Below, piece by piece: positions 8,047-15,868 of a stretch of 26,110 bases of DNA (positions are counted from its first letter, which is position 1; every line of letters starts with the position of its first letter). Source of the stretch: a virus. The position numbers and the translations under genes were made by a program. The DNA is taken from positions 1 through 26,110 of IMG/VR virus record IMGVR_UViG_3300033388_006958; one strand, 5' to 3'. The notes below the pieces were generated by a model. The model worked only from the letters and a program-made list of their open reading frames with translations. It was not told where the DNA came from and did no database searches.

Positions 8047-8424
8047 TTATGATGTTACCTCGGACATGATAAGCATTCTTAATGTGCAATTTTTCCTATA
8101 ATATGCCGCCGAGGATTCTTGCGATATCCAATAACTGCCATCGAGACCTAAAAGATTAACCTCATAAGTAACGGTGGATCCGGGGATATTTGGTGTCCAG
8201 ATCATAGTGCTGTCGACAGTGATTAGAGCATCTATAGCATCAAACATTGTCGATGGCATTGCATTCCAGTTAAGCGCAATTTCTTTGCCAACAATAGTTT
8301 TCCCCCAGGAAAAGAAAGCTACTCCATTATACGTTTTGGTAAAAGAGCATACTTTATCGGATTTAAGTATCGTCATATCCCCAGGGTCCAGGGCAAAGGT
8401 TGTGGTACTAATTGACATAGTCAT
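8047..8424 (-). CDS. Distal tail / minor tail protein (between tape measure and hub)
   Basis: 125 residues, beta-rich, with one central Trp/Pro-rich stretch (WTPNIPGSTVTY). It sits exactly between tape measure and hub genes, the slot of distal tail or tail-tip minor proteins (lambda gpM/gpL or Dit-like). The ATG at 8424 overlaps the tape measure stop as TAATG, so it is translationally coupled. Its own TAA stop is directly followed, in frame, by the TTG start of the hub. No sequence family recognised with certainty. Confidence 0.5.
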   Translation of the reverse strand: MTMSISTTTFALDPGDMTILKSDKVCSFTKTYNGVAFFSWGKTIVGKEIALNWNAMPSTMFDAIDALITVDSTMIWTPNIPGSTVTYEVNLLGLDGSYWISQESSAAYYRKNCTLRMLIMSEVTS

Positions 8425-10787
8425 TATGCGTACTTCCTCATAACTTCAATTACGGTTTTTTCAATCTCGACGCGCAATTCACTAGCAAGCAAAGAGTCGC
8501 CACTTTCTATTGTTACAGGGACGTTTATGGTAATACCTCCTCCGGCAGTATCGGAAGTTCCCCTTTTTCGAAACCACGAAGTAGGATCAAGAATTTTTTC
8601 AATAACTTCTCCCGCATCGCCACCAACTATATCCCCTACTACACTCGCAGGATTTAATAATGTATTAATTGGTGTATTAGTTTTCACAGCATCGGTGATG
8701 CTGTCAACCAAAGCATCTGCGGCGCCTTTACCAAATACATCATCATAGATATGCTCTATTGCATCAGCCGTCCATTGCGCAACAATTTTAAGAATATGCG
8801 TTTCCTTTAAGGCTTCTAAAATATTCGTTCCTGTCGGATCTTTTATTGCTGCTTGGATTGCTTCTATTTCACTACCAACACCAATATCTAATCCTCCGCT
8901 TACGGCTATACCACTAGTTGAAACACCACCGCCAGCACCGCCGCCTGTCGGGGACACAATAGGGCCTCCACTTGGTGTGCTATAACCTAATGGCCCCCCT
9001 AAAATACCACCTGTGCCCATATCATCGGAGGATAAACTTCGTTTTAATGTGCGGCCCATTCTGCGGAATTGGCTCTCTGAATTTTTGACGAAATCTTCGA
9101 CATCTCTATTCATAAGATATGTGTTTTCTTTAACTATATTTTGTACATCATTTGAGAGATTTATAGTTGTGTCTGCGACCCTAGCACGTCGCCCTCGGGC
9201 TGTTGGGGTTGTGGGTATCGGTGCGGGAATAACATTACCTCCGCTGCCAATGGGAACTTTATAGGGTGTTGGGGAGGTGGCTCCTAAACCTCCAACCAAC
9301 CTGGCAAATGGCGCCATTAAATGTTGTCTGATTATTATTCTCGCGATATCAGACAAAATAGCATCGCGCAAAGATGCCCATTCAAGCTTCCCTTTAACAA
9401 CAAAATCTACCAGGGCATCTTCCATTGTCTTCATACTGTCTACTACCGCTTCCTGAATCTGTTTATTCCGATCCATTATGCTATCGGCATAATCGGAAAA
9501 ACCGATTTTCATATTACCCCATACATCATCAGTCAGAAGGCGTTCATGCTCCGCCCGGATTTTTTCCATCCGTTTGCCTATCGCCTTAAGAATTTCATCA
9601 TGCTCTATGGTTAATGATACTTGTTTAGATAAAATAGTATAAATTCTTAATAACTGGTTATGCTCATCAGCCTTTAAGTTGATTATTCCTTTATATTCCT
9701 TTAACGCTTTGGATACAATCTGCCGGTTATCTTCAAGGAGTTTATTTATGCCTGCGATTCCCTGGCCTTTCTTTTTTAAATCAAGATTGAGTGTGATGGG
9801 TTTCATGAGATCTTGCATGAAATTGTTCCATTTATACAAAATGCCCTCAATCTTTGCGCCAACTTCCTCTAAATTCTCAGGGAAAAACATATAGTCTCCG
9901 GCTGCCGCCATCATTCCGAAGAAAGTACCTAAAGACTCAGTCGTTGCTGCAATTGCTGCTGCGCCAACTGCTATGTAAACCAAGGTTTTACCTAAAAGAT
10001 CGCCCACTTTTACAAAATTGCTAAGCGCCTCTTGATTATTAACCCATGCAGTGGATAGTTGCTGTAGCTCTTCCGCCATACCGGCCAATACTTGCAGCTT
10101 TATGCCGCGAAGGCCCGCGCCCATATCTTTAAAGTTACGATTAACTTCATCCATGATAGCCATAGTGTCATCAGTAACAAGAGCTCCCCATTTTTCAAGA
10201 TTTTTAGTTACTTTTTCAATACCGGCAGACGTTAGGTTCATCACCGGGATCAGCGCCGCGCCGGAGCGCCCAAATAATTTATTAGCAAGGCCCGCTTTTC
10301 TTGACCTATCGCCCATTTTAGCAAATTCATCCGTAATCTCTTCAAATACCGGCCCTGTATCGCGCATTTCCCCCGTAGTTGTTTCAAACTCGACGCCAAC
10401 ATCATGGAATATGCGTTTTGCCTCTCCTAAGCCGTAATTAGCATCGAGGATATTGATGTTTAGCCTCTTAAGAGCCTTAGCAACACCTGAGGCTTCCACC
10501 CCTGCATAAGATGCCGCTTGTATCCATCCCTGTAGCTTGCGCGTTGACATGCCGGCAGATTGCGCCATATCCTGCATCGTGTCTATGGCTCCAACACCTT
10601 CGGTAATAAACCTTTTTATTTGCCGAACCCCAAAAGCAAGTCCTAGATTAAGGGCTATAGATTTTAAATCTCTCTTTGCTTGGTAAGAGAACTTTTTGAT
10701 AGTTTTATTAATTTCGCCAAACTCTTTTTGCACCCTGGCAAAATTGGTTGCTATATCTATTAAGACGCCACCGACTTTTTGAGACAT
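8424..10787 (-). CDS. Tape measure protein
   Basis: 787 residues. Helical N-terminus (1-60), a conserved-looking Gly/Ala/Arg-rich region (about 70-215, with NKLFGRSGAALIPVM), a hydrophobic segment near 270-300, a second helical region, then a C-terminal part with the LEWASLRDAILSDIARIIIR pattern typical of lambda-type tape measures. It sets tail length and is ejected with DNA. At the usual rule of about 0.15 nm per residue a tail near 120 nm would be expected (inference). The ATG at 10787 directly follows the stop of the frameshifted chaperone reading frame. A Gly/Pro/Ser-rich stretch (about 590-640) is a flexible linker. Confidence 0.9.
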   Translation of the reverse strand: MSQKVGGVLIDIATNFARVQKEFGEINKTIKKFSYQAKRDLKSIALNLGLAFGVRQIKRFITEGVGAIDTMQDMAQSAGMSTRKLQGWIQAASYAGVEASGVAKALKRLNINILDANYGLGEAKRIFHDVGVEFETTTGEMRDTGPVFEEITDEFAKMGDRSRKAGLANKLFGRSGAALIPVMNLTSAGIEKVTKNLEKWGALVTDDTMAIMDEVNRNFKDMGAGLRGIKLQVLAGMAEELQQLSTAWVNNQEALSNFVKVGDLLGKTLVYIAVGAAAIAATTESLGTFFGMMAAAGDYMFFPENLEEVGAKIEGILYKWNNFMQDLMKPITLNLDLKKKGQGIAGINKLLEDNRQIVSKALKEYKGIINLKADEHNQLLRIYTILSKQVSLTIEHDEILKAIGKRMEKIRAEHERLLTDDVWGNMKIGFSDYADSIMDRNKQIQEAVVDSMKTMEDALVDFVVKGKLEWASLRDAILSDIARIIIRQHLMAPFARLVGGLGATSPTPYKVPIGSGGNVIPAPIPTTPTARGRRARVADTTINLSNDVQNIVKENTYLMNRDVEDFVKNSESQFRRMGRTLKRSLSSDDMGTGGILGGPLGYSTPSGGPIVSPTGGGAGGGVSTSGIAVSGGLDIGVGSEIEAIQAAIKDPTGTNILEALKETHILKIVAQWTADAIEHIYDDVFGKGAADALVDSITDAVKTNTPINTLLNPASVVGDIVGGDAGEVIEKILDPTSWFRKRGTSDTAGGGITINVPVTIESGDSLLASELRVEIEKTVIEVMRKYA

Positions 10788-11039
10788 TTACTTTTTATTC
10801 ACCTTTTTGGAAGAGGGTTTCTTAATGATTTTACTTCCCATTATATTTTTAAATTTATCTTGCAATGTAATCTCCGGTTCCTTCTTTTCTTCTTTTTGTC
10901 TTTGCTTATTCCTAATAGTATAATATGCTAACTGATCGGTGATTTCCCGACTGTCTATTTCCAAAAGCAGCTTATTTCGTGTCATATGCAAATCATGCGC
11001 AAGCTGCATAATAAAAAATTCCACATGATTTGCTTCTAA
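10788..11039 (-). CDS. Tail assembly chaperone, -1 frame extension (T domain)
   Basis: 83 codons read after a -1 shift at 11039-11045, fusing to the 134-residue upstream frame for a product of about 217 residues. The reading frame is open from the slip site onward. A GTG at 11024 could start it alone but has no good ribosome site. The protein has the H-M-T-x-x-x-L-L-x-E-I-D-S-R-E-I-T pattern followed by LAYYTIR, familiar from the C-terminal part of phage tail chaperones, and a very basic Lys-rich tail. In lambda the equivalent gpGT recruits tail tube protein to the tape measure. Confidence 0.75.
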   Translation of the reverse strand, partial: LEANHVEFFIMQLAHDLHMTRNKLLLEIDSREITDQLAYYTIRNKQRQKEEKKEPEITLQDKFKNIMGSKIIKKPSSKKVNKK

Positions 11040-11440
11040 TTTTTTACGCTTTCATCTATCGATTTATCTGTGAGCCCGTTTAATTTAGCAGCAGCGCCAA
11101 ATATTTTGTTCTGTATTATAGACGGTAACTTTTTATCAATATCTTTAATATCGGCAGCCTCTATACCAAATATATTATTATCACAGGCATCAACCGCGCA
11201 CAAAGCTATAAGGACAGGTATCATTGTTGTTGGCGCTTCATTTGCATCTAATGTCTTATCATTTGCCATCATTTTGTGAAACAATCTCCGCTCAAACCCG
11301 CTCAATAATTTCACATAGATATCATATTCGAGGCCTTCGATTGGGACCAATTCTCTTTTTTGCGTTAATGCAAATAAAAGTTCCTTTGTTACTTCTTTAC
11401 AATTTGGTTTTTCCATTTTTGTTACTTTTGTCTCTGACAT
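11036..11440 (-). CDS. Tail assembly chaperone (G-type, unshifted product)
   Basis: 134 residues, helical, acidic overall, with a hydrophobic centre (TMIPVLIALCAVDAC, 91-105). Its position just upstream of the tape measure and the overlapping -1 frame are the diagnostic layout of siphophage tail chaperones. The ATG at 11440 has AAGGGG about 15 bases upstream, rather far. The gene ends GTA AAA AAT TAG, the last codons forming the slippery site. The 70 bases between this gene and the upstream tail-tube gene hold a short direct repeat (GATCCTCG twice, about 11477-11495) and nothing else. Confidence 0.8.
   Translation of the reverse strand: MSETKVTKMEKPNCKEVTKELLFALTQKRELVPIEGLEYDIYVKLLSGFERRLFHKMMANDKTLDANEAPTTMIPVLIALCAVDACDNNIFGIEAADIKDIDKKLPSIIQNKIFGAAAKLNGLTDKSIDESVKN
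11039..11045 (-). promoter_or_regulatory. -1 programmed ribosomal frameshift site A AAA AAT
   Basis: In the coding direction the zero frame reads GTA AAA AAT TAG. The heptamer A AAA AAT allows both tRNAs to re-pair at AAA AAA, moving the ribosome into the frame of the T-domain reading frame just before the TAG stop. Place and outcome match the conserved tail-chaperone frameshift of siphophages. Confidence 0.75.
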
Positions 11441-11510
11441 GCAGCTTAAAAACCCCTTTCATTTCAATAGCTTCTACGACGATCCTCGTAGATCCTCGCC
11501 GAGCTCTTTG

Positions 11511-12167
11511 TTAAGTTGTTACTTTTGTTGAATATTGCACCGCACCTGTGATTTCAAGCACGGAATTAGCCGATACTTTACCGTTCACCGCGCCACTAGG
11601 CATAAAATTTTTACTATAGGCAAAAAAAGCAGCCCGGCTCGGCATAGCAGAATCAGTCTTAATGATATCGGTAAATAAAATATCGTATAAATTTCTCACG
11701 CGCCCTACACGATCTGATTTCAGCCCCTTCTGGCCCGTATCCGTGGCGTTATAATTGAGCGTCAATGACAGCTGACCTTCGTCGGGCAAACCCTTTAATT
11801 TTGGAAATTGAGAGTTGGAGCCCAGAGGGGTAATATCAATTACGGGTACAGATCCGCTACCCAAGCCGCCAAACTTCGTTACTTCGCCGATACCGCCCAT
11901 ATTGTATCCGGTAATAATTATATTTGTTGAGCCGGTAGCGCTGAAATCTCCATATATAGCAATAGCCGTGGCAACTACATCTTTAATTGCATATATATTC
12001 GTGTCTTGAGCATTACATATAATCAACATATTAGTTGTAAAACCGAGCGCTACAAAGTCAATCACGCCCGTACATTCAATCGCAGTTGATTTTATCTCCA
12101 TGGTGGTCGAGTCAGAAGAATTGACTAATACGGTTGAAGCTCTTCTGAATCTCGTTCCTTGTGATTC
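11511..12167 (-). repeat. Direct repeat copy A of the tail-tube coding region
   Basis: The 3' 657 bases of the fusion gene are homologous, in the same orientation, to nearly all of the gene at 13168-13818. Long exact runs remain, for example 56 identical bases (12073-12128 against 13724-13779). Confidence 0.9.
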
Positions 12168-13136
12168 CGTTGGAACCGGTGGTTTTGGCAGAGGTGGGCT
12201 AATATATGCAACCCAAGCTCGCGAATTTATTGTGCCAGCCCAAAGATTACTTTCTACTGTATCACCCCATATCCCATATACATCCGTAGAATATGCCGTG
12301 ATTCCTTCCGCTTGCCAAATAATCCCATTTCCCGTGCTATATACTGAAGATTCACCTATATTTGCACTGTCACCGCATACATATAATTTTTCATAAAATA
12401 CCTCTAAATGCCTACAATTATCTAGTCCGGAAAAAACTGACACCCATGAAGTTGCAGTTACTAATTTATACACATGTCCCGATGAATCACAACAATACAA
12501 ATTACCAGCAAATTCTTGCATGCTTACTACATTATTATTGTTGGCAACAGAAAGCCCTGTGCTGGCATTAACCCAACCGGGAGAAATTGGATCCACTGTA
12601 TAATATACTGAATCACGCTTATCAGAATTATTATACTGTCCGCAGATATAAAATTTGCCTGAATATTCTATCATTGCATAGCAAGAACGCATAGGATGAG
12701 ATACACCGAACCAATCACCTCCACCATTATCAGTGTAATAATATCTTCCAGTCGTGCCATAAGCTATATTTGAAGTAACACCCATAAAAAGCCTGCTGTC
12801 TATAGCATAAAAATCTGTCCCCATAGGACGACTAGCCGTACCTACGATCTTTGTAGTCCAATCAATACCATTATCAGTATAATAAACAGTAGCTTTTGCA
12901 TCACCAATCCCGCTAGCAAACAATCTCCCATTATGGACAATAAGCCGTCTACAATAATAACCCGTACCGTTAGGGCGTTCATTTGTCATAGTCCAATTTG
13001 TGCCGCCATCGGTAGTATAAGGGACTCCGTAATGACAGGAGGCATAAAGTCTATTCAAAAATCGCTTAAAATCGCGACAATAGGACGGAGAAGCAAGATG
13101 AGCTCCGGTGTTTTTTAATGACCAAGATAAACTCAT
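11511..13136 (-). CDS. Beta-propeller fused to a tail-tube protein
   Basis: 541 residues. Residues 1-310 contain at least five BNR-like blades, each with a VYYTDNGxxW-type strand and an xLYxCG-type strand. A proline linker (PPLPKPPVP, about 313-321) leads to residues 324-541, which are close to the whole 219-residue tail-tube paralogue encoded just upstream (13168-13827). The fusion would put a propeller on tail-tube subunits, probably for surface or sugar contact (inference). The ATG at 13136 follows AGGA within the AATTAGGAAT motif. This is much longer than ordinary tail-tube proteins (about 140-250 residues). Confidence 0.8.
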   Translation of the reverse strand: MSLSWSLKNTGAHLASPSYCRDFKRFLNRLYASCHYGVPYTTDGGTNWTMTNERPNGTGYYCRRLIVHNGRLFASGIGDAKATVYYTDNGIDWTTKIVGTASRPMGTDFYAIDSRLFMGVTSNIAYGTTGRYYYTDNGGGDWFGVSHPMRSCYAMIEYSGKFYICGQYNNSDKRDSVYYTVDPISPGWVNASTGLSVANNNNVVSMQEFAGNLYCCDSSGHVYKLVTATSWVSVFSGLDNCRHLEVFYEKLYVCGDSANIGESSVYSTGNGIIWQAEGITAYSTDVYGIWGDTVESNLWAGTINSRAWVAYISPPLPKPPVPTESQGTRFRRASTVLVNSSDSTTMEIKSTAIECTGVIDFVALGFTTNMLIICNAQDTNIYAIKDVVATAIAIYGDFSATGSTNIIITGYNMGGIGEVTKFGGLGSGSVPVIDITPLGSNSQFPKLKGLPDEGQLSLTLNYNATDTGQKGLKSDRVGRVRNLYDILFTDIIKTDSAMPSRAAFFAYSKNFMPSGAVNGKVSANSVLEITGAVQYSTKVTT

Positions 13137-13167
13137 ATACTATTCCTAATTAGTAATTAGTAATTAT

Positions 13168-13818
13168 TTAAGTTGTTACTTTTGTTGAATATTGCACAGC
13201 ACCTGTGATTTCAAGCACAGAATTAGCCGATACTTTACCGTTTACCGCGCCGTTAGCAGAAAAATTTTGACTATAGGCAAAAAAAGCAGCCCGGCTCGGC
13301 ACAGCAGAATCAGTCTTAGTGAATTCGTGAAATAAAATATCATATAAATTTCTCACGCGCGCTGCACGATCTGATTTTAGCCCGTTTTGCCCCGTATCAG
13401 TGGCATTATAATTGAGCGACATCGAAAGCTGGCCTTCGTCGGGCAAGCCGATCAATTTCTCGATCGCTGTTGAGCCAAGATGCGTAATATCTATCACTGC
13501 CGCTGCACCACCGGGCCCGTTAAAGTCCGTTACTTCGCCAATAACGCCCATATCATATCCGGTAATTACTATATTTGTTGCTCCCACGTTTGCAAAAGAG
13601 CCATATATATCTATAACTGTTGCAGATACATCCTTGATGGCATATATGGCCGTGTCTTGAGCATCACATATAATCAACATATCAGTAGTAAAACCGAGCG
13701 CGACAAAATCGATGGTGCCGGTGCATTCAATCGCAGTTGATTTTATCTCCATGGTGGTCGAGTCAGAAGAATTGACTAAAACAGTTGAAGCCCTCCTAAA
13801 TTTTATCCCTTGTGATTC
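13168..13818 (-). repeat. Direct repeat copy B of the tail-tube coding region
   Basis: Partner of 11511-12167 in direct orientation; the 5' and 3' ends of the two copies are the best conserved, and the centre (around 13450-13520 against 11800-11880) the most diverged. Confidence 0.9.
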
Positions 13819-13827
13819 CATAGACAT
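13168..13827 (-). CDS. Tail-tube protein paralogue with an inserted small beta domain
   Basis: 219 residues. Compared with the 144-residue paralogue upstream it has the same N-terminal ESQG start and the same C-terminal half (GEVTDF, GLPDEGQ, NYNATDTGQ, VNGKVSANSVLEITGAV). It has gained about 75 residues (15-90, with FVALGFTTDMLIICDA) resembling the small beta insertion found in many phage tail-tube proteins. It would assemble as hexameric rings around the tape measure. The ATG at 13827 follows AAGGAG. It is nearly duplicated in the C-terminal part of the next gene. Confidence 0.8.
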   Translation of the reverse strand: MSMESQGIKFRRASTVLVNSSDSTTMEIKSTAIECTGTIDFVALGFTTDMLIICDAQDTAIYAIKDVSATVIDIYGSFANVGATNIVITGYDMGVIGEVTDFNGPGGAAAVIDITHLGSTAIEKLIGLPDEGQLSMSLNYNATDTGQNGLKSDRAARVRNLYDILFHEFTKTDSAVPSRAAFFAYSQNFSANGAVNGKVSANSVLEITGAVQYSTKVTT

Positions 13828-13842
13828 AGTCTTGCTCCTTTC

Positions 13843-14277
13843 TTAAGCAGTAGTCCAACTTACCGCGCCGGTTATTTCAAGGGAAATTTGCGCTTGGACT
13901 TTACCATTCACCGCGCCTGTAACTGAAAAATTCTGGCAATATGCATCGAACTTAGCCGCGTTGGTTGCAGCATCATTAAATTTTATAACTCCCGCCCGCC
14001 GCTGCCTGGCTGCCCTATCTGTTTTTAGCGCTATTTGACCGGCATCCGTAGGATCATAGTTAACAGACATTGTAAATTGTCCCTCATCGGGCAAACCTAT
14101 TAGTTTTTCAACTGCAGTTGACTCCAGATGTGATACATCAATCACTGCCGCTGCACCGCCTGGCCCGCCAAAATCCGTAATTTCTCCAATTTTTTGGGCA
14201 GTACTTACAGCTCCGACCGTTGCGCCAGCCGTTGCTGCGGTCCAAAAAAACCTGGTTCCTTGTGATTCTAAAGCCAT
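13843..14277 (-). CDS. Major tail tube protein (shortest paralogue)
   Basis: 144 residues from the ATG at 14277, chosen because AAGGAG stands directly upstream and the longer frame would run into the preceding gene. The sequence has the pattern of siphophage major tail proteins: GEITDFGGPGGAAAVIDVSHL, a GLPDEGQ turn, repeated Asp-Ala-Gly-Gln, and a C-terminal VNGKVQAQISLEITGAV strand. It is the first of three paralogues in a row; which one builds most of the tube cannot be told from sequence. Confidence 0.8.
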   Translation of the reverse strand: MALESQGTRFFWTAATAGATVGAVSTAQKIGEITDFGGPGGAAAVIDVSHLESTAVEKLIGLPDEGQFTMSVNYDPTDAGQIALKTDRAARQRRAGVIKFNDAATNAAKFDAYCQNFSVTGAVNGKVQAQISLEITGAVSWTTA

Positions 14278-14299
14278 AATATTCTCCTTATTTGTATAA

Positions 14300-14674
14300 T
14301 TATTCGTGATTCCATATTGAAAAATCCAAAACCCGTGTGTATTCCTTAACAACCGGATTATAGCCATCATATGGGGACATAGCCGATATAGCTGAAAAAC
14401 GAGTAGCCGCCTCCATCGCTGTAACTACTGCATTAGAGACTTCACGCCGGGCATCTATGGCCGTCGCGAAAACTTTAATCTCTACTCTGGGATTTTCTAA
14501 TCCCACATAGCCCTCTCCTAAGGCAATTTCTCTATGTCCGGAAATTCTTTTATACACTACTGACGGTGTACCATCGTTTTGCGGCCTATGCTCAGGATAT
14601 ATTTTTGCAGAAACAAGAGCTGTTAGAGCTGTAGAGGTTGTCAAACTACCATATATCCTGCTATATAACGACAC
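14300..14674 (-). CDS. DUF3168-like tail completion protein
   Basis: 124 residues starting with GTG at 14674, four bases after the upstream stop and preceded by AGAGGA. The pattern (LYSRIYGSLTTSTALTALV, then IYPEHRPQNDGTPSVVYKRI, a central VEIKVFA strand and a C-terminal LDFSIW) is that of DUF3168/SPP1 gp17-type proteins that join the tail to the head connector. Its place between the HK97 gp10-like gene and the tail tube gene is the standard one. Confidence 0.8.
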   Translation of the reverse strand: MSLYSRIYGSLTTSTALTALVSAKIYPEHRPQNDGTPSVVYKRISGHREIALGEGYVGLENPRVEIKVFATAIDARREVSNAVVTAMEAATRFSAISAMSPYDGYNPVVKEYTRVLDFSIWNHE

Positions 14675-14677
14675 AGT

Positions 14678-15220
14678 TTAATATCCTCTAAATTTTTTCA
14701 ATGTTCTATCAAAGGCCTTCACACCTTTTTGGACAGCAACGCCATAGGATTCTTCAAACGACCTGGTAACAAATCTAGTGCCTCTCATCCCCGGATGTTG
14801 TATAGGGCCTATGAAATAATTATCGCCAATTCTCATGCGGATTTTTAGGCCTTTCTTCGGGATCGTATGTGGCGCGGCCCCAAATTCAACTATATTGGCA
14901 TACCAGCCATCATATTTGTACTTTCTTCCTTGGGTAAATCCAACCCTATAATAAACAACCTTTTGCGCTCTTTTTAAGATTCTAACACTTTTAATAGAAT
15001 TTTTTAGGTTACCCGGGGCCTTATCGGCTCGCTTACTTGAACCTTCAATGCCGCGCACTCCCACGGGACAATTAACGCGCATACTCTTCGCAAATACCGA
15101 AGCTGTAGCCCTTGACATAGAAACGGCGCCTTTGGTTTGCGCATGTTTACCATAAGCCTCCAGGGCTTTCATTGTTTCCGAAATCCCTTTTATTTGCACA
15201 TCTACATATTCTTGCGTCAT
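14678..15220 (-). CDS. HK97 gp10-like head-tail joining / tail component
   Basis: 180 residues, basic. The hallmark stretch is YANIVEFGAAPHTIP (about 107-121) followed by HPGMRGTRFV (about 142-151), as in HK97 gp10-like minor tail proteins. The N-terminal half is helical with a Met-Lys-Ala-Leu start. The ribosome site before ATG 15220 is weak. The 56 bases upstream hold no gene. Confidence 0.85.
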   Translation of the reverse strand: MTQEYVDVQIKGISETMKALEAYGKHAQTKGAVSMSRATASVFAKSMRVNCPVGVRGIEGSSKRADKAPGNLKNSIKSVRILKRAQKVVYYRVGFTQGRKYKYDGWYANIVEFGAAPHTIPKKGLKIRMRIGDNYFIGPIQHPGMRGTRFVTRSFEESYGVAVQKGVKAFDRTLKKFRGY

Positions 15221-15276
15221 AGGTTTACTTCTTTACCTGGTATCATCGTTTAAAATGGTGATGGTTGCCGGCAACT

Positions 15277-15600
15277 TTATCTCACCATTTTCCCAAAGAT
15301 CTCAAGGGTTATATTATCGTCCTGAAAATCAATAAATTTTTTTATATCATAAAAATTGCCTTTATATTTTATCTGACATAATTCATTTACTATACTGGTA
15401 TATCTCATTGTAATCACTGCGTCAGCTTCATAATGAATCGCTTCATTAATAAAGCTTTCGCGCCCGGTTATAGGTTTAAATTTCGCCCAGACATTAGAGG
15501 ATAGAGTCGTTATTGTAAGTATCGGCGCGCCATCAGTGCTTCTGGAAGTGCTGGTAGTTTTCACTATACTTACTAATTTATTCATTCTGCCTGCATTCAT
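15277..15600 (-). CDS. Head closure / head-tail adaptor protein
   Basis: 107 residues. Matches the short head-closure pattern (SPP1 gp16, HK97-type adaptors): N-terminal NAGRMNKLVSIVK, a WAKFKPITGRE turn near 38-48, ITMRYTSIV strand and a C-terminal ITLEIFGKMV. The ATG at 15600 shares a base with the upstream stop (TAATG), indicating coupled translation. The protein plugs the connector after DNA packaging and offers the tail docking surface. Confidence 0.8.
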   Translation of the reverse strand: MNAGRMNKLVSIVKTTSTSRSTDGAPILTITTLSSNVWAKFKPITGRESFINEAIHYEADAVITMRYTSIVNELCQIKYKGNFYDIKKFIDFQDDNITLEIFGKMVR

Positions 15601-15818
15601 TATAATTTAAGACCCATTCTTACACCATCGTTTATAATAGAATTCTTATACCACCAATCATATAATTCTTCGGTTATATCCTTTGGTAACTGATCTTCAT
15701 ACATAATAGGAATTTCAGTCCAATTAGAAGAATACTCATTTGGATCAAACCTAAACCATGCTAGAAATCCTGTATTTGTATGTTTATATAATTTTTTCAA
15801 TTGATTATTCGCATTCAT
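15600..15818 (-). CDS. Small protein of unknown function inserted between connector genes
   Basis: 72 residues, rich in Trp, Tyr and Asn (WFRFDPNEY, ELYDWWYKN); no family recognised. It lies between the gp6-like connector and the head-closure gene, a place usually without an extra gene. The ATG at 15818 directly follows an AATTAGGAAT leader, whose AGGA is unusually close to the start codon. The base composition is more AT-rich than its neighbours, hinting at later acquisition. Confidence 0.55.
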   Translation of the reverse strand: MNANNQLKKLYKHTNTGFLAWFRFDPNEYSSNWTEIPIMYEDQLPKDITEELYDWWYKNSIINDGVRMGLKL

Positions 15819-15820
15819 TC

Positions 15821-15868
15821 CTAATTCTTAATTAAAAGAATATACTGTACATTTGTACTAAATGCCAT
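15821..15868 (-). pseudogene. Very short reading frame, possible remnant
   Basis: A 15-codon frame starts with ATG right after the connector gene's stop (TAAATG) and ends inside the AATTAGGAAT leader of the next gene (TAG of that motif). It may be the beginning of a gene truncated when the 72-residue gene arrived, or meaningless. Weak support. Confidence 0.2.

Noticed and set aside
3178-14277. Diversity-generating retroelement acting on the repeats or propeller
   Set aside because: No reverse transcriptase, no template repeat and no adenine-biased variable region were seen.
14278-14370. Longer start for the short tail-tube gene
   Set aside because: It would run through the ribosome site AAGGAG and into the preceding gene; the ATG at 14277 matches the paralogues.
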